64,000 bases of DNA, from assembly GCA_039566865.1 (NCBI GenBank), contig CM076943.1, positions 13,502,001 to 13,566,000 of the forward strand. The letters run 5' to 3'. The notes beneath the pieces are model-generated. The model was given only the letters and a program-made list of their open reading frames with translations, ran no database searches and was not told the origin of the DNA. Shown piece after piece: positions 21,399 through 31,080 of this stretch (positions are counted from its first letter, which is position 1; each line of letters begins with the position of its first letter). Both the position numbers and the translations under genes were made by a program. The stretch is from Aurelia coerulea (taxonomy: Eukaryota > Cnidaria > Scyphozoa > Semaeostomeae > Ulmaridae).

Positions 21399-22773
21399 CC
21401 CTTTGTTTACCACCATAGCGAAAAAGAGTGATAATACACGTTTTTTTTTTATAAGAAACTGGTTTATAAGAAACTAGTACTACGATGACCAAAAATTTAA
21501 GAAACTCTAGTACTACGCTCAAGAACAGTTAAGAAACTCTAAAACTTTATTTCTGTATGTCTCTCTCATTCTATGTCTCTCTAACAAAGATACATTCATT
21601 TTTTCTTGACTTTTAACTGCAAAATTTGTAAATTTTTGCCTTGATGTGCATGGCTTCTTCTTGATGACAATGTCAATGCAAAATGGAAGCCCTTTCTCGA
21701 GAAGAAGGCTCAACTTCGAATAATACCGCTATTTTAGGCCCAAAAAATAAGAAACTAATTAAGAAACTTTTACTACTAAAACACCGAAATTTTCATGCGA
21801 AATTAAGAAACTTTTAGTACTAAGTGCTGATCCAAGTTTCTTATAAAAAAAAAAACGTGTATGTTCATATGCTCATCTTAGCTTGAAAATGCATTCATTA
21901 AGATAATTTTGTGAAAAAAAAATTAAAAGGGGTAATTTACTTTGAAAATTGGGGGTTGGGACTTATAAGTCCCGACGTTTGATATCGTACCAATTTTTCA
22001 AAAATATGAATATGGCTGCTTTTCAAATTTTTTACTTTCTTCAAGCACAAGTTCCCTCCAATCAGCCTGTTAATATTAATTTTACATGTTAGAAGAACAA
22101 TAGAACACGAAATACAAGACTGATCCATTTGATAGCTGAAACTAAAAGTTTCAAGAATTTCAACCAAAAATGTTGGAACTACCAAAACCACAAATTGATT
22201 GATACTTCATTATAAATCAATTATCAAATATCTTTATCCTTGTTTGAAATATTCAAAAGTGTAATGTTGCAAAAACACGGCATACATACTGCGCATTTAC
22301 AAAATAATGCATCTTACCGAACCCGGAAGTATGGTTGTTTACTATTCTGGCATGGGCCTAAGTTGGCCTAAAAGGGCCCAATAATGAACAACGGGACTTA
22401 TAAGTCCCGCGCAAATACGAGCCAAAAACCAATACAAGAACAGCTTATATTCACCATCTTGAACAATAACTTTGTTCTTTATATGCCAAATAAGTATTCA
22501 AAAATTATTCATGGCAATATCTTTACGAGAAACATTGACAACTCAAGTAAAATGTCACACAGCTTGTTGGTGTCTCCAGAGCCGCCATTAGCCAAAAGAG
22601 TGTGGTTGTTGCTAAGAGACACAAATATTCTGAGGGCTGCTCTCGTTTTCAAACAATCATTTATTCAGTACTTCCTGGATCCCTGTGGTTTTCAGGAAAA
22701 AATTGCAAACAGGGTCCATTGTATGCACAAAATTACGTAATGGGACTTAAAAGTCCCGTCGGTAAACAAAGGG
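21399..22773. mobile_element. piggyBac-like non-autonomous element (TTAA flanks)
   Basis: Ends CCCTTTGTTTACC and GGTAAACAAAGGG are perfect inverted repeats, and TTAA lies directly outside each (21,395-21,398 and 22,774-22,777). TTAA target and CCC..GGG termini are the piggyBac signature. 1,375 bp, no transposase frame. The palindromes GGGACTTATAAGTCCC (21,958 and 22,393) and GGGACTTAAAAGTCCC (22,742) recur inside. It contains a nested ATAAGAAAC element. Confidence 0.75.
21434..21862. mobile_element. ATAAGAAAC-family element nested in the piggyBac-like element
   Basis: Left ATACACGTTTTTTTTTTATA then AGAAACT; right AGTTTCTTATA then an A run and CGTGTAT: nearly exact inverted ends of about 25 bp. 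Multiple internal TTAAGAAACT and TAGTACTA motifs. 429 bp, non-coding. Confidence 0.75.
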
Positions 22774-22777
22774 TTAA

Positions 22778-23243
22778 AGTAAGATCATACCGGTGGGCCT
22801 AAGTATGGAATTTGCACACACACATACATACTCTTATAATAACAACATCAAACCTGCAATACCGAAAATAAATTCTTAATGTACTCTTACCTGATACAAT
22901 TGGAAGGCCAATAAATTCACAAAATACAAATTTTTCAGCTTCCAGAACACAATTTCACGACACAAATCATCACAAACAGCAAATCACCGGCAGAAACTTT
23001 CCCGCTTCGAAGGGGAATTAGGGCACCACCACGCATAAAACCAGTCAAGAAAAGTGAAGTTAGGGCACTGGAAAGTGCAACAAGGGCACAGGTGCCCTTT
23101 TGTCTCATTCTGTAAGAGGAAAAAGGAAAGGGCACTATGAAGCGGTGACAGGGTCAAAATTATTCCGTCATTGAAACCCAGCTTCGTCGTCAAGTATTCA
23201 TCCGTCGTGATGTAGTTGTTCGTCGTCAAGCCATACCATGCCG
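22778..23243. other. Unassigned sequence ending in CGTCGTC-rich repeats
   Basis: No gene recognised. From about 23,165 the sequence is rich in CCGTCGT/TCGTCGTCAAG words. Similar CCGTCG words occur on the far side of LINE-A (28,925-29,060), suggesting one low-complexity region split by later insertions. Confidence 0.4.
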
Positions 23244-23252
23244 TCGTCGTAC

Positions 23253-23497
23253 TAGACTTGCCCCAAGTCTATCTCTTCCGTCCGTCTACCGTTCCCTTTA
23301 TGGTAGTTCCTGGATCCGCCATTTCCTGGATCCGCCATTCCAACATTCCATCCAGAGAGAACGACAGATATCTCTCATATATCTCTCGAGCTCTCTGGAC
23401 GGAATGTTGGAATGGCGGATCCAGGAAATGGCGGATCCAGGAACTACCATAAAGGGAACGGTAGACGGACGGAAGAGATAGACTTGGGGCAAGTCTA
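23253..23497. mobile_element. 245-bp hairpin (foldback) element with 9-bp duplication
   Basis: Arms of about 108 bp are essentially perfect reverse complements, from TAGACTTGCCCCAAGTCTA at the left to TAGACTTGGGGCAAGTCTA at the right, with a central loop of about 30 bp (23,361-23,390). TCGTCGTAC occurs directly on both sides (23,244-23,252 and 23,498-23,506). A 9-bp duplication points to a Mutator-like mechanism; the terminal 19 bp are themselves palindromic. Non-coding; near-identity of the arms implies a young insertion or ongoing arm homogenisation. Confidence 0.85.
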
Positions 23498-23661
23498 TCG
23501 TCGTACGATCATTGGCCGTTGTAACTGTGGTTCGTCAATGGCCCTATAATAATATAATATAATATATGTACCTCTTCTCCATTTCGGAGCAATTACTACT
23601 TTAAGACTACTTTGCACAAGTGCAGTGAGAGTAGTAACACGGGTTTTTGACTGGTCTTGCT

Positions 23662-24099
23662 TTAGTTCAGAAAGCAAAATTGTTCCACACATTTGTTTAT
23701 GTTACTTAGTAATTTTGGATTATTTCCCTGTATGCTACATATTCTTGGTAAATCGTTGTTTTGGAAATAGGAGCATTCCCACAGGTGCTCTAAATATTCC
23801 TCATGTTCTCGACACCTTCTGCATAAAGCGCTTTCATGTTTTCCTTTGTAGTTTGTCTTTAATTCAGTCATGTTTAATTTTAGTTTTAGTAGTTTTGCAC
23901 CTTCGTTGTGTTTAATATACCGTTTTAGACCAAATGAAGTTTTTTTGATAAATCTCATTTTTGTTTTATTATTTTGACTCATATCATTTTCAATGGATGT
24001 AATTATTTTTTGGTTTATTAATTTTTTCCACCCTTTGGTTGTCAAGTTGCAAATTTGTTCTTCTGTTAGATCAATGTTAAGGTTTTTTAAATCTTCCAT
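23662..24099 (-). pseudogene. LINE-A ORF2 C-terminus after a 1-nt frame change
   Basis: This frame carries the missing end of ORF2: lysine-rich helices, then CRRCREHEEYLEHLWEC, a CCHC-like motif (C-X2-C-X7-8-H-X3-4-C) typical of the C-terminal knuckle of L1/Tx1/I/Jockey-type LINE proteins, ending CVEQFCFLN. The frame is open upstream through about 24,125, so a shift of -1 at the end of the main frame would join them. A one-base deletion in this copy is the simplest explanation, which would make it defective. Confidence 0.75.
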
Positions 24100-24119
24100 A
24101 ATTTGATTATACCAACAAT

Positions 24120-27056
24120 CTACACAAAGTTTAGTCGTTTTTGTTCTTCGTACACTTGTTTCACAAATCTTCTTTCTTTCATATTTAGTATTTTATGCAG
24201 ATATGTAAGCCTCTTTTCCTTTATTCTATATTCCATTGGTTTGAGGCCACATTCATATAATATGCCTTGGTATGGTGTTGAAATTGGGAGACCATTGATT
24301 ATAGTTAAAGCGTCCTTTTGTATGTTTTCAAGTTGTTTAAGTTGTTTTTTAGAAATTTTTGACCACGTTTCACACGCGTACAGTATTTTTGGTATTAATA
24401 AGCATTCTATGAGTCGTATGCTTATCTCCAAACTTTTCTCCTTAAATGGCATTTGATTTACTAAGAATTTAATTTCATTAGTTACTGCTTTTGCAGAGTT
24501 TCGTCTGTTGCTAATGGTTTTGTCTAACGAATTTTTATTATCTTTTAAGTCCCCTAAATACTTATACGTTTCAACCTCTTTGATTATTTCATTATTTAAT
24601 TTCAATTTTATTTCAGTACTGTTATGTTTTGTTCTATCAAAATGCATGTGCAAAATTTCACTTTTCTCCAAATTAAAGTTTAACAAGTTTTTGTTTTGAA
24701 ATTCTTCTGCAATATTAAGCATTTCTTGCATTTTTTCAATTGAAATTGATGCTAGTAATATATCATCCTGATACAATAACGGAGGAATTATCATTTTTCC
24801 AAAACGTATTCCTAATTTTTTTGTTATTATTGGCTGCATGCCTTTGTCAATGTGATTGGCACAGATTGGGGCTGCCAATATTGTTCCTTGTTTCAGGTTC
24901 TCATCAATTTCAACCTCCTTTGTCATCCCACATGGGGTCTCAATTTGTATAAAACCTTTCTTGTTAAGTTCATAAATGCTCCTCAAGCATTTACCATTTA
25001 TTCCACTTTTAAATAAGTCCAGTAAGCATGACTTTAGAAAAAGTTTGTCAAATGCCTTCTCTAAATCAAGAAATGTAAACGTAATATTACACTTAATGTA
25101 TTTGTAATAGTCATTAATTGCCTCCCAAACAAATAAGTGATCAATTGTTGATCTACCTTTACGTCCTCCTGCAGCAGCTTCTGAAAAACTTTTTTCAATA
25201 TCTTGTGATATTCTATTTAATATCAATTTTTCAAATATTTTGCTTATGCTCAAAGTTAGGAAAATGCCTCTCCAGTTTTTTAATTGTCTTCTGTTTCCTT
25301 TCTTTTTGTACAATGTTTTTATAATTAATTTCTTCCATTTGGTTGGTGTCTGCCCTTTTTTGAAGACAAGGTTTATTATTTTTAATATTGAGTTTTTAAA
25401 TTCCTTCCCTGAATCTATAAATAATTCATTGCTTAATTTATCATGGCCAGGACATTTTTTCTTCTTCAAATTTTTAAGTACTTTTTCTAGTTCGAACATC
25501 TTAAAAGGGGCATCTGTGGGATAATAGAACTTATTCTGTCTTTTGATTAACTTAGTGAACAGATTTTTGACATTTTTTATGTGTTGTATATACTTTTCTC
25601 CAGGATTTCTATTTGTCATTAGTTTTTTAAAATAGTTTTCATGTTCCTTAATAATATCATAAACATTTGTTATTTCATTTCCATTATCATCTATTATTGA
25701 AGTAGGGACTTCAGTTTTATGACTTCCTAGTATGCTTTTTCTTAGTTTAAAGAACTCTGTACTATTTACCTTGAGTTGTTTTATTTTATTTAAATTAGCA
25801 TCAAGCTTTTCACTGTTTTCCTTGTTATTTAGTTTTATTAGTTTTCTGTTTAGTAATTTGATCTTTATTTTCATTATATCAGTTTTAGCTTCATTGCATT
25901 CATTTACATATTTAGTTAATTGTTTTTTCAAGCATCTTTTTCTCATCTGCAACTGTTTATGTTCCTTACTCTTTGGTGAATATCCCTTTTGGCATTTTTT
26001 TACTTTCCTTTTAAAACATTTAGCCATTAAGTTGTTCACTTTCTCATCCCAGGTTTTATATATTTTATCAATATCCTTACTCCTAGATTCTAAAACTAGA
26101 TCTTCTGTACATTTCTTGAATTCTTGCAATGAATCATCTGTAATGCTCCATTGAAAGGACTTCTTATCTTTTAAGTTAGTAGTTGATGAATTCCCTAATT
26201 TTAAGTTTAGATCAAGGATAATGGCATTATGATCTGATTCCTTAATAGAATTTCTTGATATTCTTTCCATTACAAAGTTTCTATCTTCATCTATTATCAT
26301 ACTTTGTATTTTATTGAAACATATTTGGTTAGTTATTGTATAATCTAAGACTGATTTCTTTTCAATATTGTTACTATCTGTTGTTGTTATTCGGGTCCAT
26401 AAACCTTTACATTTTTTGCTGCTATTGAGTAGAACAAGTTTTCGTTTTTCTATCATTTTGTTAAGAATTTTACCACCGTTACTTCTTTTCGTATGATTCC
26501 CTTTAATTTTGTTTCCAACTTTTACATTGAAGTCCCCAATTACCAAGAACGATTTGTTTTCATTTTTTGCTTTGATCGCATAATAATCAATGTTGTCCAT
26601 GAAACTTTGAATATTTTCTTTTTTAACTCTTGATTCTTGTTTACCATATACAACACCCATAATTAGATCCTTGGCTCCTATTTTAATATTTAGCCAGACT
26701 TGTTCTATTTCCTCATCTCCTATTTCATATACAGTAATTCTATTTTTGAATGATTCTTTATAGGTTATCCATATGCCACCTCCTGTTTTGTTATTTCTTC
26801 TTAATTCTATTGGGTCACAAAATCCAGCCAGCTTACAGTTATCATATTTATTAAGTTTTGATTCTGTTATACATATGATTGATGGGTGGAGGTTATCAAC
26901 AATATCATTTAAACTTTCAATTTTAGACTTTAATCCATTAGCATTGGTATAATAAATCTTTAGGTTGTATTTTTCATACCTTTTTTCTCTGTTTGACCTC
27001 CTTCTCTTACTTTGTTTGCCCAAATGATTCGCTTTCACACAAGGTCTGGAGCCCAT
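24120..27056 (-). CDS. LINE-A ORF2: endonuclease and reverse transcriptase (frameshifted near its end)
   Basis: 978 residues. The N-terminal EEP-type endonuclease is visible as YYTNANGLKSK (about 35-45), ITESK with E65, GDFNV (173-177), VLDYTITN (236-243) and SDHN (274-277), all expected catalytic positions. A lysine-rich linker follows. RT blocks are LKNWRGIFLTLSISKIFEK, TFLDLEKAFD (D664), LKQGTILAAP and LLYQDDILLAS (762-765). The active-site box is YQDD, not the usual F/YADD, and the block before it lacks the common LSPxLF. The protein nicks DNA and copies the element RNA at the nick. A TAG at 24,120-24,122 ends this frame; the rest continues one frame over. Confidence 0.9.
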   Translation of the reverse strand: MGSRPCVKANHLGKQSKRRRSNREKRYEKYNLKIYYTNANGLKSKIESLNDIVDNLHPSIICITESKLNKYDNCKLAGFCDPIELRRNNKTGGGIWITYKESFKNRITVYEIGDEEIEQVWLNIKIGAKDLIMGVVYGKQESRVKKENIQSFMDNIDYYAIKAKNENKSFLVIGDFNVKVGNKIKGNHTKRSNGGKILNKMIEKRKLVLLNSSKKCKGLWTRITTTDSNNIEKKSVLDYTITNQICFNKIQSMIIDEDRNFVMERISRNSIKESDHNAIILDLNLKLGNSSTTNLKDKKSFQWSITDDSLQEFKKCTEDLVLESRSKDIDKIYKTWDEKVNNLMAKCFKRKVKKCQKGYSPKSKEHKQLQMRKRCLKKQLTKYVNECNEAKTDIMKIKIKLLNRKLIKLNNKENSEKLDANLNKIKQLKVNSTEFFKLRKSILGSHKTEVPTSIIDDNGNEITNVYDIIKEHENYFKKLMTNRNPGEKYIQHIKNVKNLFTKLIKRQNKFYYPTDAPFKMFELEKVLKNLKKKKCPGHDKLSNELFIDSGKEFKNSILKIINLVFKKGQTPTKWKKLIIKTLYKKKGNRRQLKNWRGIFLTLSISKIFEKLILNRISQDIEKSFSEAAAGGRKGRSTIDHLFVWEAINDYYKYIKCNITFTFLDLEKAFDKLFLKSCLLDLFKSGINGKCLRSIYELNKKGFIQIETPCGMTKEVEIDENLKQGTILAAPICANHIDKGMQPIITKKLGIRFGKMIIPPLLYQDDILLASISIEKMQEMLNIAEEFQNKNLLNFNLEKSEILHMHFDRTKHNSTEIKLKLNNEIIKEVETYKYLGDLKDNKNSLDKTISNRRNSAKAVTNEIKFLVNQMPFKEKSLEISIRLIECLLIPKILYACETWSKISKKQLKQLENIQKDALTIINGLPISTPYQGILYECGLKPMEYRIKEKRLTYLHKILNMKERRFVKQVYEEQKRLNFV

Positions 27057-28660
27057 GAAACACGTGGGGGGTACTGCACTTGTGCTTGCCCTGGTTGAGT
27101 GATCTCTTTTTTGAAAGCACTCAATGCATCAGCTATTTGTTGCTTAACTATCAGTTCAATATTGTTTATGTCCTGAACTTTCTGTTCTTCTCTTTTCTGT
27201 CTTTCTTCAAATCTTGCCATGTTCATGTATGTGTTTCCTTGATTCCAGTTTTCTTGTGGTGTTTCGTCTCTTCTTGTCTGTGGTGTGTTTGCGTACTGGT
27301 ATCTGTCATTCCATCTTTCTTGTGGTGCCTCTCTCCTTCCTTCTTTTGGTTGGTTTAAAGGTGGGTGTAGATACTTGCAATAGAAGTTTGCACATCTTCC
27401 ATTCATGAACTGAAAACAATATCCCCTTTTCCTCCATTCATCTCTTTGATATTTGGGTGATATATTGTGTGAAAATCTACACTGGTCTCCCCACTTGCAA
27501 CTTCCTCTCATGATCTTTTCATATCTGCATTCTATACGCTGCTCTGATTTGGTGACATTCCTAGCTTCTGTTGAACCATGAAGAGCATTTCCCAAGCTGA
27601 TTTGGTGTTTTATCAACCTTTCCATTTCTTCATCCTTTTCTCTTTCCTTTGCACCTTCCTCTGAGCTGTTTACTTCTTGATTCCTTCCCTTGTGTTCACT
27701 TTGTTTCTTTGGATTCTTTCTTTTTGCCTCTTCTTCTTGGACACTACTTATGCTTTTCTTTTCACTTTCTTCTATTTTATCGATAATATCTTCCAAATAA
27801 TCTTTGTCTTTCTTTGTTTCTCTGTAGGCCTTTCTAAAAATTTCTCTTTCTTCTTTTAATTCAATGATCTTTATTTCCAACATCTCTGTTTTCTTTTCCA
27901 GCTCTTTTACTCTTTTCTTTAGTGCATTTCTTTCTTTGATCAAGTCTTTTTGTTTTTCTCCTTCTTCTTGATCATATTCTTCTTCATCACTTTCCCCATT
28001 GTTAGTCTGGTTTTCATTTCTTGGTTGCTTTTCACTTTCTTTGCCTTGCATTTTATTTCCTTTTGCTTCATCATTCATCTGTGAAGATTCCGCATTGGCT
28101 ACCTCTCCGACATCTATTATTGTTAATTTCCCCTTACTCCTTGGATTCTCAGTAAGTTTGTTTGCGAATGATTCGGTTTTAGACTTTTTGAGGATCTTGC
28201 TGTAGCCTTTCCCTTTCATCCCCATCATCGCTTTCAAAACAGGCACTTCAAAATCAATCCAGTCATGTGCTGCATGACCAGCTAACACAATTGAATTCTT
28301 TTTGCCAGTCAAATGGAAAGTAATGGACATGATCTTCAAATACTTATTGTCTTCTTTATGCCAATATATTTCCATTCTCAGCAACTTCATTTGATCTATG
28401 TCAAATTTGCCATCTTTCTCTTTCGGGGGTTCCCCTTTGTCATCCTCCCAAATCACGAGGATAGACTCTTCTAAATTTGGCTCTACTGCCAAATGATCAT
28501 AGTACCTGATGTTACATACTTCTATCCAAGCCTGCAAATCCTCTTTCGACTCCAGGGATACACACCCTCCACTCTGGTATGTCTTGAAATCTCCAGGCCC
28601 GATATTTTCTTTACTCGACGCTCCTTTCGTCAATCTCTGCTTCTTTTGCACTGGGCGCAT
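27035..28660 (-). CDS. LINE-A ORF1 protein with coiled coil and two CCCH zinc fingers
   Basis: 541 residues from an ATG at 28,660. Residues 30-140 form a globular N-terminal part ending ITFHLTGKKNSIVLAGHAAH. Residues about 205-345 are highly charged with a predicted coiled coil (240-300). Two CCCH fingers follow: C378-X9-C-X5-C-X3-H398 and C415-X7-C-X4-C-X3-H432. The C-terminus is Q/R-rich. ORF1 proteins of LINEs bind element RNA and assemble the RNP; CCCH fingers are RNA-binding modules, so a nucleic-acid chaperone role is inferred. It overlaps ORF2 by 22 nt in another frame, suggesting reinitiation or frameshift-coupled translation of ORF2. The frame is intact. Confidence 0.85.
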   Translation of the reverse strand: MRPVQKKQRLTKGASSKENIGPGDFKTYQSGGCVSLESKEDLQAWIEVCNIRYYDHLAVEPNLEESILVIWEDDKGEPPKEKDGKFDIDQMKLLRMEIYWHKEDNKYLKIMSITFHLTGKKNSIVLAGHAAHDWIDFEVPVLKAMMGMKGKGYSKILKKSKTESFANKLTENPRSKGKLTIIDVGEVANAESSQMNDEAKGNKMQGKESEKQPRNENQTNNGESDEEEYDQEEGEKQKDLIKERNALKKRVKELEKKTEMLEIKIIELKEEREIFRKAYRETKKDKDYLEDIIDKIEESEKKSISSVQEEEAKRKNPKKQSEHKGRNQEVNSSEEGAKEREKDEEMERLIKHQISLGNALHGSTEARNVTKSEQRIECRYEKIMRGSCKWGDQCRFSHNISPKYQRDEWRKRGYCFQFMNGRCANFYCKYLHPPLNQPKEGRREAPQERWNDRYQYANTPQTRRDETPQENWNQGNTYMNMARFEERQKREEQKVQDINNIELIVKQQIADALSAFKKEITQPGQAQVQYPPRVSWAPDLV

Positions 28661-28740
28661 CTCTTGTTCTTTTAGGCCCTTTCTAGGTTTTTACGGCTTC
28701 AGCTAAACCTCGGCAGATTTTCCGTGATAATTCGAGAATT

Positions 28741-29060
28741 AACTCCGTGAAACGTCCAACAACGAAAGCAAAGTTCACTAATGATATCTACAAAGATCGT
28801 TTGTACTCAAAGTTCGTTTCCAAGCAAGCAAAATTTGCAAATTCCTGTACTCAATTTTCACGTGGACTTCGTATGGATTGCCATGCTATTGAAACCCTGC
28901 AGCCGTGGTCGAGTGTTGAGCCGACGTCAATACCCCAGCCGTCGAGGGATGGTAAGCCGTGGGTAGACAATAAGCCGTCGTCCATCAATCCGTCGTGAGT
29001 TGATAAGCCGTCGTCGTCGAGCGTAACTTGACAAGCCGTCGCTCGTAACGGCGCAACGAT
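28741..29060. other. Sequence upstream of LINE-A with CCGTCG repeats
   Basis: From about 28,920 the words AAGCCGTCG/CCGTCGTC recur irregularly (AGCCGTGGGTAGACAATAAG, AATAAGCCGTCGTCC). May include the LINE-A 5' UTR at its lower end. No gene recognised. Confidence 0.4.
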
Positions 29061-29912
29061 CTCAGGCTCTTTTCCATAATTTGCGAGAGGCCTTGGTGCG
29101 GAGAGCCAGAATATGGAAAAGCCAGAGCGGAGAGAAATTCTGTTTTGGCCAGAACATGGAGAAATTCTATAGGACATATTATCTTATCAAATCTCGTCCT
29201 TATCCATTATTACTAAACATTTTCATGGCTTATTTTAGCCCATTTACCATAAATCGTGTTCCTTCCTTTTTGTAAGGGAAAGGAGAAATACACTCAATAG
29301 TTAAATTTTCCAAAGTTTTTTTTGAAATTATTTCACATTAAATATGTTTTTACCTTTGCTTTTATAGCATTCTTTGAAAGGAAGAAATAAAACCGGTGGC
29401 ACTAAGGTGAAAATAGGGCACCGAAATTGTGAAGTTAGGGCGAGTAAATCTGCTGATGATAATGAAGATGATGATGATGATGATTATGATGATGACAACC
29501 AAGGAAAAGACATAGTCTGCGCAGCACCGCTCAATTTTATGTTTTGTATGCGTCAGCATTTGATTTCAATCTAGCAGTTTGAATGGCCCTTTCTCCCAAG
29601 CGTCTGTTGATTGTCTGCACTAAAAGGGGTAGTTAAATTCCACTCCTGGGTATTGTGTTGCTAATGAGGTTTGCATAGAGAACAAGTGAAACTTAGCCGT
29701 TCTCAAATCTGATTGCTTCCTGGTTTCCTGTGAAAGCGATTTTATTGGCTGTTACAACAATAAGTTTTCTTTGTTATCAGTATTGCGAAATAAATGCTGA
29801 AGCACGCACTACACAAAAGTGAGCGGTGGGTGTTGCGGTGCAGACTATACCTTTTCCTTGGGAATAGTTATTTCTATGGGAATAGTCATGCACGTTTTCA
29901 AAGACAGCTCGT
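29061..29912. other. Unassigned; contains a GAT microsatellite
   Basis: A (GAT/GAC)n-like run, TGATGATAATGAAGATGATG and onward, lies at 29,453-29,498. Short frames that cross it encode only the microsatellite. Nothing else supported. Confidence 0.5.
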
Positions 29913-30489
29913 ATCAACATCCCGGGGGGGGGGGTTACTTGGGCCAAAAGATGACGGGGGCGTGCCGCCCAAATTGTAGCGTCATACCCACCCTTATCAA
30001 TTCACATACTTTTTTCATACCCACTTTCAAGGATTTGGAGAAAAACATACCCAGTTTTATGGTTTCCAAATTGAACTGTATGTAACATGCAAGGGATTGA
30101 ATAAGAACGTAAATAAACTACAACTAACATTTTATATGTTTTTTCTTTATAAGAAACTTGGATCTGGCCATAGCACTAAAGGTTTCATAATTCAACAAGC
30201 AAATTTTCGCATTTTAGTACTAGAAAGCTTCTTAATTTGTTTCTCATCTTTTAAACTCATGAATTGCCACTGTGGTCCCAACACTGCTGCAGATATGTTT
30301 CTTGAGATCTACAGTGGCGGCCTGGCTTTTTTCGTCCGATGGGGCCGGCAGCGAAATGGCGTCCCCTTATATCAAGCATAGTCGTCAAGTTTCTGACGAG
30401 ATTGGCAATGTTGCAACTTTCTTACGCTTACTCTTTTGAGACCCTGACCTGCCCCAAGGCTAGATTCAGACATCATGAGTGACTAATGT

Positions 30490-31080
30490 AAATTGTGACG
30501 GTCTGGGGGCGAAGCCCACAAGAAAATTTATTGCAATAGGGGCAAATTAAATGAGGGGTCTGAGGGCAAGGCGTTAGGAAAAATTTTTTGACCACACCAT
30601 TTACTTCGGCTTAGAATGCATCTTCTAATACTAAATTTCCCGGTAGTTTTTAATGAGAAATTATTTGGAAATTTGAAATTTATTCTAGGAAACCATGGAA
30701 AACTAAGGGTAAAAGCACATTTCGTTTTATCTACTTGGAAACTATGGGGAAACTGTTCTTTTACCATTAATTTCCAACTTATAAATCATGGAGAAATAAC
30801 AGCATTTCTTGCTGTGACGAGGATTATTTTTGAAGAAACATCCTTTACTTTTGCTTAAAACTCATCGCCTAATATCATGCTTGTCTTTAGCGACGAGGAA
30901 ACCTAATAGTTTTGTGACAGCTATCATCCTATAAATCAAAGCACAAGGAACATTTTTGAAGAAACATCCTTTACTTTTGCTTCCAATCATTTGCGTGGCC
31001 AGGGTAAATTAAGAGGGGGAAGTAGAATGAGGGGGTCTGGGGGCAAAGCCCCCAGGAAAATTTTTGGGGCCACGTCCTTT
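30490..31080 (-). repeat. 125-bp family end modules and interrupted units
   Basis: Contains two copies of the terminal module (GGTCTGGGGGCGAAGCCCAC at 30,501 and GGGTCTGGGGGCAAAGCCCC at 31,034) and partial 125-bp units. A foreign segment of about 210 bp (30,630-30,840) lies inside one unit: TTTACTTCGGCTTAGAATGC before it and TTGAAGAAACATCCTTTACT after it. The end module reads CGTGGCCAGGGTAAATTAAG at 31,000. Confidence 0.65.

Larger units (their letters stand above)
23545..28740 (-). mobile_element. LINE-A: two-ORF non-LTR retrotransposon
   Basis: Minus-strand element with ORF1 (28,660-27,035), ORF2 (27,056-24,120) and a frameshifted ORF2 extension (24,099-23,662), then a short 3' UTR ending in a (TATTA)-like microsatellite at about 23,545-23,568 on the plus strand. 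An apurinic-type endonuclease plus a divergent RT, and a microsatellite in place of a poly(A) tail, define it as a non-LTR element. Clade is unclear; the C-terminal CCHC-like motif and two-ORF layout recall the L1/Tx1/I groups. The 5' border, set at about 28,740, is a guess. Confidence 0.85.

Noticed and set aside
23216..23492. Two similar frames on opposite strands at 23.2-23.5 kb
   Set aside because: They are the same sequence read from the two arms of the hairpin element.
25732..26154. Plus-strand frames antisense to LINE-A ORF2 and ORF1 (24.1-28.7 kb)
   Set aside because: Low-complexity shadows of the A-rich LINE coding strand.
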